Shown: piece by piece, positions 35,461-43,932 of the stretch
Layout: each line of letters opens with the position of its first letter
Position numbering within the stretch: the stretch's first letter is position 1
Source of the DNA: Bradyrhizobium sp. AZCC 1721
Lineage (GTDB): Bacteria > Pseudomonadota > Alphaproteobacteria > Rhizobiales > Xanthobacteraceae
NCBI RefSeq assembly: GCF_036924715.1
Contig: NZ_JAZHSB010000001.1
Location: forward strand, 5,509,001 to 5,573,000
Length of the DNA: 64,000 nt
Reading direction: 5' to 3'
Program-made: the position numbers and the translations under genes
Notes under the pieces: generated by a model
What the model was told of the DNA's origin: nothing
Seen by the model: the letters and a program-made list of their open reading frames with translations, nothing else
Database searches by the model: none

Positions 35461-37089
35461 ATGCTCGGATTGATGCAAGATTGGCCTTTGCTTTGCCATC
35501 GGATTATCGAACACGCGGCGAAGTATCACGGCACGCAAGAGGTCGTCACGCGGTCGGTCGAAGGCCCCATTCATCGCACCAATTACGCCGAAATTCATGC
35601 ACGCGCGCTGAAAGTATCGCAACGGCTCGACCGCGACGGCATCAAGCTCGGTGACCGTGTCGCCACCATCGCCTGGAACACCTGGCGCCATCTCGAATGC
35701 TGGTACGGCATCATGGGAATCGGCGCGATTTGCCACACTGTCAATCCGCGGCTGTTCCCCGACCAGATTGCCTGGATCATCAACCACGCGCAGGACCGCG
35801 TGGTGATCACCGATACCACCTTCGTGCCGATCCTGGAAAAGATCGCGGCCAACCTGCCGAGCGTCGAGCGCTACATCGTGCTGACCGACAAGGCGCATAT
35901 GCCGCAGACCACGCTGAAGAACGCGGTCGCCTATGAGGATTGGGTCGCGGAAGCGGACGGCAAGTTCACGTGGAAGGATTTTGACGAGAATACCGCGGCC
36001 GCGATGTGCTACACCTCGGGAACCACGGGCGACCCCAAAGGCGTGTTGTATTCGCATCGCTCCAACGTGCTGCACGGGCTGATGGCCAACAACGTCGACG
36101 CGCTCGGCACCAGCGCCGCCGAGACCATGCTGCCGGTGGTGCCGTTGTTCCATGCCAATAGCTGGGGCATCGCATTCTCCGCGCCTTCGATGGGCACCAA
36201 GCTCGTGATGCCCGGCGCCAAGCTCGACGGTGCTTCGGTCTATGAACTGCTCGACACCGAGAAAGTCACCCATACCGCCGGCGTGCCGACGGTGTGGCTG
36301 ATGCTGCTGAACCACATGTCGGCCAACAATCTGAAGCTGCCCCACCTGAAGAGCGTGGTATGCGGCGGCTCGGCGATGCCGCGCTCAATGATCAAATCGT
36401 TCGTCGACATGGGCGTGCGCGTACGCCACGCCTGGGGCATGACCGAGATGAGCCCGATCGGAACCGTGGCCGCGCTGAAGCCGCCGTTTGCCGAACTCAC
36501 CGGCGAGGAGCGGCTCGACATCCTGCAGACCCAGGGCTACCCGCCGTTCGGCGTCGAGATGAAGATCACCGACGATGCCGGCAAGGAACTGCCGTGGGAC
36601 GGCAAGACCTTCGGCCGCCTCAAGGTGAGTGGGCCCGCGGTCGCCAAGGGCTATTTCAAGGTCGATACCGATATCCTCGACGAGGAAGGCTATTTCGACA
36701 CCGGCGACGTCGCCACCATCGACCAGCACGGTTACATGCGGATCACCGACCGCTCCAAGGACGTCATCAAGTCCGGCGGCGAATGGATCTCATCGATCGA
36801 TCTCGAAAACCTCGCGGTCGGCCACCCGGCGGTCGCGGAAGCCGCTGTCATCGGCGTCTACCATCCCAAATGGGACGAACGTCCGCTGCTGATCGTGCAA
36901 CTCAAGGCCGGCCAGCAGGCAAGCCGCGAGGACATCCTGAAATTCATGGATGGCAAGATCGCGAAATGGTGGATGCCCGATGACGTCGTCTTTGTCGACG
37001 GCATCCCCCACACCGCAACCGGCAAGATCCTGAAGACCGCGCTGCGCGAGCAGTTCAAGAGCTACAGCTTCCCGAACGCGGCGGCGTGA
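35461..37089 (+). CDS. Acyl-CoA synthetase (long-chain fatty-acid or 3-methylmercaptopropionyl-CoA ligase type)
   Basis: A 542-aa ANL-superfamily ligase. The ATP-binding motif YTSGTTGDPKGVLYSH, the WGMTEMSPIG core, YFDTGDVATID and the C-terminal DRSKDVIKSGGEWIS with the late lysine TATGKILKT are all present. It activates a carboxylic acid through an acyl-adenylate to the CoA thioester. The ATG at 35461 is chosen because GGAGG lies 9 bases upstream; a GTG at 35455 is the alternative. Substrate unknown. Confidence 0.92.
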   Translation: MLGLMQDWPLLCHRIIEHAAKYHGTQEVVTRSVEGPIHRTNYAEIHARALKVSQRLDRDGIKLGDRVATIAWNTWRHLECWYGIMGIGAICHTVNPRLFPDQIAWIINHAQDRVVITDTTFVPILEKIAANLPSVERYIVLTDKAHMPQTTLKNAVAYEDWVAEADGKFTWKDFDENTAAAMCYTSGTTGDPKGVLYSHRSNVLHGLMANNVDALGTSAAETMLPVVPLFHANSWGIAFSAPSMGTKLVMPGAKLDGASVYELLDTEKVTHTAGVPTVWLMLLNHMSANNLKLPHLKSVVCGGSAMPRSMIKSFVDMGVRVRHAWGMTEMSPIGTVAALKPPFAELTGEERLDILQTQGYPPFGVEMKITDDAGKELPWDGKTFGRLKVSGPAVAKGYFKVDTDILDEEGYFDTGDVATIDQHGYMRITDRSKDVIKSGGEWISSIDLENLAVGHPAVAEAAVIGVYHPKWDERPLLIVQLKAGQQASREDILKFMDGKIAKWWMPDDVVFVDGIPHTATGKILKTALREQFKSYSFPNAAA

Positions 37090-37111
37090 CGCGAAGCCTG
37101 GGCTCGATTCA

Positions 37112-37149
37112 AAGAGGCCGCCTTCCGGCAAAGCGGGAGGCGGCCTCTT
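37112..37149. terminator. Bidirectional hairpin between convergent genes
   Basis: AAGAGGCCGCCT (37112-37123) and AGGCGGCCTCTT (37138-37149) form a perfect 12-bp stem, 22 bases after the ligase stop. Runs of A and T flank it, and it probably ends transcription from both sides. Confidence 0.65.
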
Positions 37150-37194
37150 CCTAAAAAATCTTACTCAAGCGGGGTGCAATACGCCCGCCCAGGA

Positions 37195-38427
37195 TCAGCG
37201 CGAGAGCGCCAGCGCGTCGAGCCGTCGCTGCGCGTCGGGTTCGCCCCATTCCTTTGCCCGCTGATACCAGATGCGGGCCTGCGCGACGTCCGCCAGCGGG
37301 CCATCGGCACCCATCTGCCTGAGCCGCGCCGGATCGTAGGTCGAGCCGACGAGCAGCGCCGCGCGTGCATCCTGCGCTTCCGCCCCACGCATCAGCACCA
37401 ACCGCGCCGACTGCACATCGCCGGCGGCGAGCAAGTCCTGCCCGCGTTTGATCAGGGCAGCGATCTCCTTCGGATCGAGGCTTCGCACGACTTCCGCCTG
37501 CTGCCGCACGGCTGGCATCGGCGGCGCGGCCGCGGCCATGGCGACCGGCGGCGGTACAGCGACTGGCGCTACAGCAACCGGCGCGGCAACGACCGGGGCT
37601 GGCGCGGCAACCGGCGGCGCAGCGACAGGGGCCTTTGGCACAGGCGCCCAGGTCAGTCGCGTGGAGGTGCCGGTGAGCGCCACGCCATTGCCGTCACGCA
37701 GCTCCGCCGTCACCAGCATCTGGCCGGTGAAGCCATCCGGCGGAATGACCGAAACGCCGGAAATCTCCGTCGCCGACACGCGCCACTCGCTCGGACCGAC
37801 ACGCTTGCCGGATGTGAGCCGTGCGCCGGCAGTAAGTCCATTGATGGATACGTAGGCGTCGGGCGGCGGAGAGCCGACGTGGATCCCGAGCGGCACGGGA
37901 TCGTTGGTGAACCCACTGCCGTCCTGTACGGCCAAGGTCGCCGTACGCCTCGCTGGCTGCGGCTGCGGCGCCGGAAGCACCGACGATTTCACCGACTGCC
38001 AGGCGGCCGAGAGCGACGCATTATCCTGGTTGGCCGGGCGCTGCGACGACGGAATGGCCATGACCAGAAGCATCGCGATGCTCGCTGCGATCGCCACGGC
38101 GATCGAGAAACGGATGACCTGCTGGAACAGCGCGCGGCGTCCCGACAGGTCGCGGAGCACGGATGGCGCTTCGACCGGCGCGGTCTCCCTCGCCTCCTGC
38201 ATGGCCTGGGCCACGGCTTTGGTGAACATTTCGGAATCTTGGCGGCGCGCGGGCTTGCTGAAGGGCTGCAAGGGCGGTCCTTCCGTTGGCATTCGCGGAC
38301 GCCAGCCATCGTCGTTCTGCATCAGCATCGTGCCCGGTTGATCGCTGCTCGTCCGTTCCCTCTGCTCACGCGGCGCATAATATGGCCGGATCGTTCGGGC
38401 CGACATATCGTTCGTGCTTTGCATCAC
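37195..38427 (-). CDS. Single-pass membrane protein with C-terminal SEL1-like repeat
   Basis: A 410-aa protein. Residues 1-100 are cytoplasmic and disordered, one transmembrane helix lies at about 105-127 (FSIAVAIAASIAMLLVMAIP), and the outer part has a beta domain near 160-240 (TLAVQDGSGFTNDPVPLGIH) and a low-complexity VAAPVAVAPVAVPPPVA linker. The C terminus contains a SEL1/TPR-like unit (ARIWYQRAKEWGEPDAQRRL). SEL1 repeats usually bind proteins; function unknown. Confidence 0.8.
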   Translation of the reverse strand: MMQSTNDMSARTIRPYYAPREQRERTSSDQPGTMLMQNDDGWRPRMPTEGPPLQPFSKPARRQDSEMFTKAVAQAMQEARETAPVEAPSVLRDLSGRRALFQQVIRFSIAVAIAASIAMLLVMAIPSSQRPANQDNASLSAAWQSVKSSVLPAPQPQPARRTATLAVQDGSGFTNDPVPLGIHVGSPPPDAYVSINGLTAGARLTSGKRVGPSEWRVSATEISGVSVIPPDGFTGQMLVTAELRDGNGVALTGTSTRLTWAPVPKAPVAAPPVAAPAPVVAAPVAVAPVAVPPPVAMAAAAPPMPAVRQQAEVVRSLDPKEIAALIKRGQDLLAAGDVQSARLVLMRGAEAQDARAALLVGSTYDPARLRQMGADGPLADVAQARIWYQRAKEWGEPDAQRRLDALALSR

Positions 38428-38886
38428 TCATACTGAACACTCGCCCTCATGGGGCCTTCCGCCAGCCCCGCGGACGTATGCCGATTGCGCCCTCTGCGAT
38501 CCTAGAACTCCGGGGGCGCAACCGCAATTTTTTTGCGACTCCGCCCGCAACAAGGACCAAGAGTTGAGATCATCCTGCAGCGCTTCCGGCTGACGCCCAC
38601 CGTTTCCCCTTGGCTGGCGTTCGCCGGTGTCCGTGCAGGACAGTCCCGTGTTGCGGCAAATACGACAACCAGGCGGCGAGAGGTAGACGAAAATTGGACC
38701 AACTTCAATGTACAACTAATAATCAATTTACAGGGATGGTTACCCATGAGGTTGCTGCACGCAGCGCATTTGCCCGATTAGTATCGCCTGCAAACTTGAA
38801 ATTCGCGCCACGCCGTGGTCTCAAGCTTGCGAGTTTGCAGCCGGCCCGCCGGCCACACAGATTTCAGAAACCCGGCAGATTCACCG
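38428..38886. other. Intergenic region upstream of the DUF1499 gene
   Basis: About 460 bases between divergent genes. It holds a run of seven T at about 38525 and a candidate promoter at 38694-38722 (separate entry). No reading frame is convincing. Confidence 0.4.
38694..38722 (+). promoter_or_regulatory. Candidate sigma-70 promoter for the DUF1499 gene
   Basis: TTGGAC and TAATAA separated by 17 bases, in the most A/T-rich part of the gap and 165 bases before the start codon. The -35 match is partial. Confidence 0.3.
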
Positions 38887-39738
38887 ATGGCCCGAAGGTT
38901 TTCCTCTCCTTACCAGTCGGAGCCCGTGTCCAGCCTCGCCACCTGGTCGCGCAACCTCGCCATCTTCGCCGTGGTCGCGGTGGTGGTGTCGATCATCATC
39001 GTCCGCTTCGGCTTCCTGGAGGTAAAACCCGCGCTGGCGACGTTCTTCGGCGCGCTCGGTTTGGCTGTGCTTTCGATCCTGGTCGGCCTCGCCGCCTTTG
39101 CCGCAATCTGGCAGAACGGATCGCGCGGCATGGGCCGGATCGTGCTGGCGTTCCTGATCAGCGCCCTTCTGCTCGCCTACCCGGCCTACCTCGCCCTGCA
39201 ATATCGCAAGCTGCCGCCGATCCACGACATCACCACCGATCCGATCGATCCGCCGCGCTTCGAGGCGCTGGCGCGGCTGCGCAGCGGCGAAGGTGCCAAC
39301 TCCGCCGTCTATGCCGGACTCTATTCGGCCGAGCAGCAGCGGATCGCCTATCCCGACATCGAGACCGTGGAGCTCGAAGTACCGCCGCAGCGGGCCTATG
39401 AGGTGACGCTGGCGCTGGTCAACAAGCGCAAATGGCTCGTGATCGACGAACGGCCGCCGCAGCCGCCACGCCGCATCGGCCGCATCGAGGCGGTGGCGCG
39501 AACGCCGATCATGGGATTCCGCGAGGACATCTCGATCCGCATTACCCCCGACGGCGACGATTCACGCGTAGATATCCGCTCCTCCTCGCGCTATTTCGAA
39601 AGCGACCTCGGCAGCAACGCCGCCCGCGTCTCAAAGCTGATCGAGGACATCAACGCCGCCGTCGACAACGCCAAGCCGGCGGCGCCGAAGAAGCCGCAGA
39701 CACCGGCCAAGGCCCAGGCAAAGAATGTAAAAAAATGA
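38887..39738 (+). CDS. DUF1499 domain membrane protein
   Basis: A 283-aa protein from MARRFSSPYQSEP. Three transmembrane segments occupy roughly residues 23-112 (IFAVVAVVVSIIIVRFGFL, FGALGLAVLSILVGLAAFAA, IVLAFLISALLLAYPAYLAL), followed by a DUF1499 domain (PPIHDITTDPIDPPRFEALA ... MGFREDISIRI ... DVRSSSRY-type ending VDIRSSSRYFESDLGSNAAR). A Lys/Ala/Pro tail closes it. Its role is unknown. Confidence 0.87.
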   Translation: MARRFSSPYQSEPVSSLATWSRNLAIFAVVAVVVSIIIVRFGFLEVKPALATFFGALGLAVLSILVGLAAFAAIWQNGSRGMGRIVLAFLISALLLAYPAYLALQYRKLPPIHDITTDPIDPPRFEALARLRSGEGANSAVYAGLYSAEQQRIAYPDIETVELEVPPQRAYEVTLALVNKRKWLVIDERPPQPPRRIGRIEAVARTPIMGFREDISIRITPDGDDSRVDIRSSSRYFESDLGSNAARVSKLIEDINAAVDNAKPAAPKKPQTPAKAQAKNVKK

Positions 39739-39740
39739 CG

Positions 39741-39870
39741 CGTCAGCATCATCCCGGGGCGCGCGAGGCGCGAACCTCAGGTGCGCAATTGCGCACCGGG
39801 GGATCTCGAGATTCTCGGGTATGCAATTGCATACCCTAGTTCGACACTTCGTGTCGCCCCGGAATGACGG
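39741..39870. repeat. Mosaic palindromic repeat 1
   Basis: Between outer modules ATCCCGGGGCG and CGCCCCGGAATGACGG lie two perfect palindromes, GGTGCGCAATTGCGCACC (39780-39797) and GGGTATGCAATTGCATACCC (39817-39836), separated by an ATCTCGAGAT palindrome, then CGACACTTCGTGTCG. It sits between the DUF1499 gene and the convergent MBL gene. Confidence 0.8.
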
Positions 39871-39877
39871 TGAGAGC

Positions 39878-40795
39878 TCAAGCCAGCCGATACGTCCCGC
39901 CGATCACCGGATCGCCATCGGTCGCCACGATCCCGCGGGCGACCAGATCTTCCAGATGCGCCAGCACGGAATAGCCGGCGGCATTCGTCAGCCGCGGGTC
40001 GATACCGATATAGATCGCGCGCACCATGGTCGGGATGTCGGCCTCGCCCTTGGCAAGCCGATGCAGGATCGAGGCCTCGCGGGCCTGGCGGTGCCGGGTC
40101 AGGAAACGGACGTAACGCGGCCCTTCCGGAATTTCCGGCCCGTGGCCTGAAAAATACAGATCCTCCTCGCGCGCTTCCAGCCGCGCCAGCGAGGCCATGT
40201 AGTCGCTCATCGATCCGTCCGGCGGTGCGACGATCGAGGTCGACCAGCCCATCACGTGGTCGCCGACGAAATTGATCTTTCGCTCGGGCCAGGCGAACGC
40301 CAGGTGATTGGCGGTGTGGCCGGGGGTTGCGACCGCCTCCAGCGCCCAGCCCCGCCCTTCGATGACGTCGCCGTTCTTGACCTCGATGTCGGGCCTGAAA
40401 TCGCGGTCGGCGCCGGATTCCGGATTGTGCTTTTCGCTCTCGAAGCGTGGCCGCGAGGCGCGGTGCGGCCCCTCGGCATAAACGGGCGCGCCGGTGGCCG
40501 CCTTGATCCGCGCGGTGTTCGGCGAATGGTCGCGGTGGGTGTGGGTGACGAGAATATGCGTCACCGTCTCGCCGCGCACGGCGTCGAGCAACGCCTTGGC
40601 ATGCGCATCATCATCGGGACCGGGATCGATGATCGCGACAGTGCCCTTGCCCACGATGTAGCTGACCGTGCCGGTGAAGGTGAACGGGCTAGGGTTATTG
40701 CAGAGGACGCGCCGCACGCCGGGACGCGGCTCATCGACGACGCCGGCTCGAAGCGGAAAGTCGCGGTTGAACGGGATGTCGTCGTTGTCGGCCAT
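39878..40795 (-). CDS. MBL-fold metallo-hydrolase
   Basis: A 305-aa metallo-beta-lactamase-fold protein. The zinc-binding HTHRDHSPN motif lies near residue 80, TPGHTANHLAF near 158, and DPGPDDDAH earlier. A C-terminal winged-helix-like region (HRQAREASILHRLAKGEAD ... AGYSVLAHLEDLVARGIV) is typical of the LACTB2-like group. These hydrolyse thioesters, RNA or related substrates; which is unknown. Palindromic repeats flank it on both sides. Confidence 0.9.
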   Translation of the reverse strand: MADNDDIPFNRDFPLRAGVVDEPRPGVRRVLCNNPSPFTFTGTVSYIVGKGTVAIIDPGPDDDAHAKALLDAVRGETVTHILVTHTHRDHSPNTARIKAATGAPVYAEGPHRASRPRFESEKHNPESGADRDFRPDIEVKNGDVIEGRGWALEAVATPGHTANHLAFAWPERKINFVGDHVMGWSTSIVAPPDGSMSDYMASLARLEAREEDLYFSGHGPEIPEGPRYVRFLTRHRQAREASILHRLAKGEADIPTMVRAIYIGIDPRLTNAAGYSVLAHLEDLVARGIVATDGDPVIGGTYRLA

Positions 40796-40821
40796 GCGGA
40801 GTTCCTACCATCACTCCCGTC

Positions 40822-40934
40822 ATACCCCGCGAAGGCGGGGTATCCGGTAATCACTGACGTTCGAGAAGAAACGAACCGCCGCGGCGTACTGGATCGCCCG
40901 CCCCAGTGCGCAATTGCGCACAAGGCGGGCGATG
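40822..40934. repeat. Palindromic repeat modules upstream of the MBL gene
   Basis: ATACCCCGC (40822-40830) and GCGGGGTAT (40835-40843) form a perfect hairpin with a GAAG loop. Further on ATCGCCCGCC (40894-40903) pairs with GGCGGGCGAT (40925-40934) around the perfect palindrome GTGCGCAATTGCGCAC (40907-40922), the same core as in the repeat at 39.78 kb. Confidence 0.8.
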
Positions 40935-40974
40935 GCGGCATAATGTGGGGCTACTTCTGCGCGCCCCTCACACT

Positions 40975-42190
40975 TTACGAAAACGCCTGTATCCCCGTGA
41001 TGGCCCGGCCCAGGATCAGGGCGTGGACGTCGTGGGTGCCTTCATAGGTGTTCACGGTTTCCAGGTTCGCGGTATGGCGCATCACGTGGTACTCGATCTG
41101 GATGCCGTTGCCGCCGTGCATGTCACGCGAGACGCGGGCGATGTCGAGCGCCTTGCCGCAATTGTTGCGCTTGACGATCGAGATCATTTCCGGCGCCATC
41201 TTGCCCTCGTCCATCAGGCGGCCGACCCGCAATGAGGCCTGAAGGCCGAGCGCAATCTCGGTTTCCATGTCGGCGAGCTTCTTCTGCACGAGCTGCGTTG
41301 CCGCTAGCGGCCGGTTGAACTGCTTGCGGTCGAGCGTGTATTGCCGCGCGCGGTGCATGCAGTCTTCCGCCGCACCCATTGCACCCCAGGAGATGCCGTA
41401 GCGGGCGCGGTTGAGGCAGCCGAACGGTCCCTTCAGGCCTGATACGTTGGGCAGCAGCGCGCTCTCCGGCACCACCACGCCGTCCATCACGATCTCGCCG
41501 GTGATCGAGGCGCGCAAGGACAGCTTGCCGCCGACCTTCGGCGCCGACAGGCCCTTCATGCCCTTCTCGAGAATGAAGCCGCGGATCTGGTTGTCATGCG
41601 CGGCCGACTTGGCCCAGACGACGAAGACGTCGGCGATCGGGGCATTGGAAATCCACATCTTGCTGCCGCTGATGCGATAGCCATCCGACACCTTCTCGGC
41701 ACGGGTCTTCATGCCGCCGGGATCGGAGCCGGCATCCGGCTCGGTCAGGCCGAAGCAGCCGACCCACTCGCCGGTGGCAAGCTTCGGCAGGTATTTCTTG
41801 CGCTGGTTCTCGTCGCCATAGGCGTAGATCGGGTACATCACCAGCGACGACTGCACCGAGTTCATCGAGCGATAGCCGGAATCGACCCCGCTCGATCTCG
41901 CGCGCCACCAGGCCATAGGCGACGTAGCTCGCGTTCGCGCAGCCATATTCTTCCGGCAGCGTGACACCGATCAGGCCGAGCTCGCCCATCTCGTTGAAGA
42001 TCTCGCGGTCGGTCTTCTCTTCCAGATACGCGTTGATGATGCGCGGCAACAGCTTGTCCTGCGCATAGGCACGCGCGGTGTCGCGGATCATGCGCTCGTC
42101 TTCGGTGAGCTGGTCGTCGAGCAGGAACGGATCGTCCCACTGGAAGGAAGCCGCCGCCGGCTTGTCCTTGGCTTGAGGGCGCACGCTCAT
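40975..42190 (-). pseudogene. gcdH: Glutaryl-CoA dehydrogenase, interrupted by an apparent +1 frameshift
   Basis: An acyl-CoA dehydrogenase. The first frame starts SVRPQAKDKPAAASFQWDDP and runs through the N-terminal helical domain to VAREIER, then becomes nonsense. The next frame continues at once with VDSGYRSMNSVQSSLVMYPI and includes GCFGLTEPDAGSDPGGM, the FAD loop, and the C-terminal TYEGTHDVHALILGRAITG with the catalytic glutamate. The break is a run of four C on the plus strand (41886-41889) where three are expected. Corrected length is 404 aa, normal for GcdH, which oxidises and decarboxylates glutaryl-CoA to crotonyl-CoA in lysine and aromatic catabolism. A sequencing indel is likely; a real mutation cannot be excluded. 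Confidence 0.9.
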
Positions 42191-42272
42191 GAAAATCCCT
42201 TTCGCATCATTGTCCTCATGTAAATTGTCGACAAATTAATGCGCTATCGGCAGAAGCGCAAATGTTTCACCA

Positions 42273-42377
42273 CGTCATTCCGGGGCATGCGAAGCATGAA
42301 CTGTGGGGCGCCCCTTGCACCCCTGAGAATCTCGAGATTCCGGATATGGTGCTAGCGCACCATTCCGGGAATGATGA
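42273..42377. repeat. Mosaic palindromic repeat 2
   Basis: Starts CGTCATTCCGGGGCATGCGA, contains a GAATCTCGAGATTC palindrome and a TGGTGC-TAGC-GCACCA hairpin, and ends with CATTCCGGGAATGATGAC-like sequence directly at the ribB stop. It shares the CTCGAGAT and CATTCCGG modules with the repeat near 39.8 kb. Confidence 0.75.
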
Positions 42378-43451
42378 CTACTCCAACTTCTCGTTGGAAA
42401 CGATCTCGATGCCGAAACCGGATAGCCCCTTATAGTCGTGCACCGACGAAGTAAGATTGACGATCGAGGTGATGCCGAGATCGCGCAGGATCTGGGCACC
42501 AACGCCGACTTCACGCCATTGCCGGTGCCTGTCCGCCTCTGCTGTTTTCTGTTCGCCGACCGGCTCGACGGGAACTCCGGCCGCGCCGTCGCGCAAGTAG
42601 ACCAGCACGCCGCGGCCGGCCTTCTTGAAATGGTCCAGCACGACCTGCATCCGCGCCTGGCCGGTGAAGAGATCCTTGACGATATTGGGCTTGTGCAAGC
42701 GCGTCAGCACGTTCTTGCCGTCGCCGATCCCGTTATAGACGAAGGCAGCATGCGCGATCTCGTCGAAGGGCGAGCGATAGGCATAGCCCTGCAGCGGACC
42801 GATCGGGCTGTCGGTGGTAAACGTCGCGACCCGCTCGATCAACTTTTCGCGCGCCTGACGGTAAGCGATCATGTCAGCGATTGTGACATGCTTGAGCTTG
42901 TGAGTGGCGGCGAATTTCGTCACCTGCTCGCCCTTCATCACAGTGCCGTCGTCGTTCATCAATTCAGAGATGACGCCGACCGGCGGCAGGCCGGAAAGCT
43001 TGCAGAGATCGACCGCCGCTTCGGTATGGCCGGAGCGCAGCAGCACGCCACCGTCGCGGGCGATCAGCGGAAAGATATGACCGGGCCGGGCAAAATCATT
43101 GGCGCCGGCGTTGGGATTGGCGAGCGCGCGGCAGCAGGAGGCGCGCTCCTCCGCCGAAATGCCGGTGCCGCCATCGGGTTTGTAGTCGATCGAGACGGTA
43201 AAGGCGGTGGTGTGATTGGACTCGTTATGCGCCACCATCGGATCGAGCCGCAGCCGCCTGGCGTCGTCGGTGGTGATCGGCGCGCAGACGATACCGGAGG
43301 TGTGGCGGATAATGAATGCCATCTTCTCCGCGGTGCAGAGCGAAGCCGCAACGATCAGATCGCCCTCGCCCTCGCGATCGTCATCGTCGGTGACGACGAC
43401 AAGTTCGCCTTTGGCAAAGGCTTGCAGAACTTCCTGGATGCTATCGGCCAT
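42378..43451 (-). CDS. ribB: 3,4-dihydroxy-2-butanone 4-phosphate synthase with degenerate GTP cyclohydrolase II-like domain
   Basis: The 357-aa protein has the complete RibB domain (residues 1-205): DDDDREGEGDLIVAASLCT, HTSGIVCAPI, RPGHIFPLIARDGG and GHTEAAVDLCKLSGL, with the acidic and histidine residues that bind metal and ribulose-5-phosphate. The second half resembles RibA, but the zinc cysteine cluster (C-x10-C-x-C) is missing, so GTP cyclohydrolase II activity is unlikely. It acts in riboflavin synthesis. No FMN riboswitch is recognisable upstream. Confidence 0.92.
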   Translation of the reverse strand: MADSIQEVLQAFAKGELVVVTDDDDREGEGDLIVAASLCTAEKMAFIIRHTSGIVCAPITTDDARRLRLDPMVAHNESNHTTAFTVSIDYKPDGGTGISAEERASCCRALANPNAGANDFARPGHIFPLIARDGGVLLRSGHTEAAVDLCKLSGLPPVGVISELMNDDGTVMKGEQVTKFAATHKLKHVTIADMIAYRQAREKLIERVATFTTDSPIGPLQGYAYRSPFDEIAHAAFVYNGIGDGKNVLTRLHKPNIVKDLFTGQARMQVVLDHFKKAGRGVLVYLRDGAAGVPVEPVGEQKTAEADRHRQWREVGVGAQILRDLGITSIVNLTSSVHDYKGLSGFGIEIVSNEKLE

Positions 43452-43747
43452 TTCTCAAAATCTCGCCAAATCTAGCTAGCTTCAGCCAGTGCATTAGCCG
43501 GACTCCATGGCCGGCGCCAGCGTCAATACGCAGGGCAGGCCGCTGCCGGCGGGCGCGAAGCGGCCATGCTGCGGCGGTGCTGAAGCGGGATAAATTGTCG
43601 ACGATTTCCGCCCGGTGGCATCGGCCGGTTTCGTCCCGATCAGGCGTAGATATGCCGCCTTGCCGGAGAAGTCAGCCCGCGGCGCCCGTCTTTTGCCGCT
43701 AGCATGCTGATTTTTGTTTAGATCGATTTGGCCGCAGACGCGCTTCA
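43452..43747. other. Intergenic leader upstream of ribB, no riboswitch seen
   Basis: About 300 bases. The minus-strand sequence before ribB was read for the conserved FMN-riboswitch blocks and none was found. An 84-codon open frame (43494-43748) lacks a ribosome binding site and looks random. Confidence 0.4.
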
Positions 43748-43885
43748 CCTCTCCCGCTTGCGGGGTCGAGACGAGCGAAGCTCGCTCTTAGGTCGGCGCG
43801 AAGCGCCGGGTGGGGGGTCTTTCCACTCAGGCAGTGTCGCCCGCGGAGACACCCCACCCCAACCCTCCCCCGCAAGCGGGAGAGG
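43748..43885. repeat. Palindromic intergenic repeat, family C copy 2
   Basis: Perfect 18-bp terminal inverted repeats CCTCTCCCGCTTGCGGGG (43748-43765) and complement (43868-43885). It contains GACGAGCGAAGCTCGCTC, identical to the core of the family C repeat near 17.6 kb, and a GGGTGGGG/CCCCACCC pair. Confidence 0.85.
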
Positions 43886-43932
43886 GAGCGCACCTTATTC
43901 GTGGTCGCAGTCAAACCTATTTTCGTCAGGCT

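Noticed and set aside
43494..43748. 84-codon minus-strand frame upstream of ribB
   Set aside because: Starts within a repeat arm, lacks a ribosome binding site, and looks random.
43452..43932. Possible FMN riboswitch before ribB
   Set aside because: The conserved sequence blocks of the FMN element are not found when the minus strand is read.
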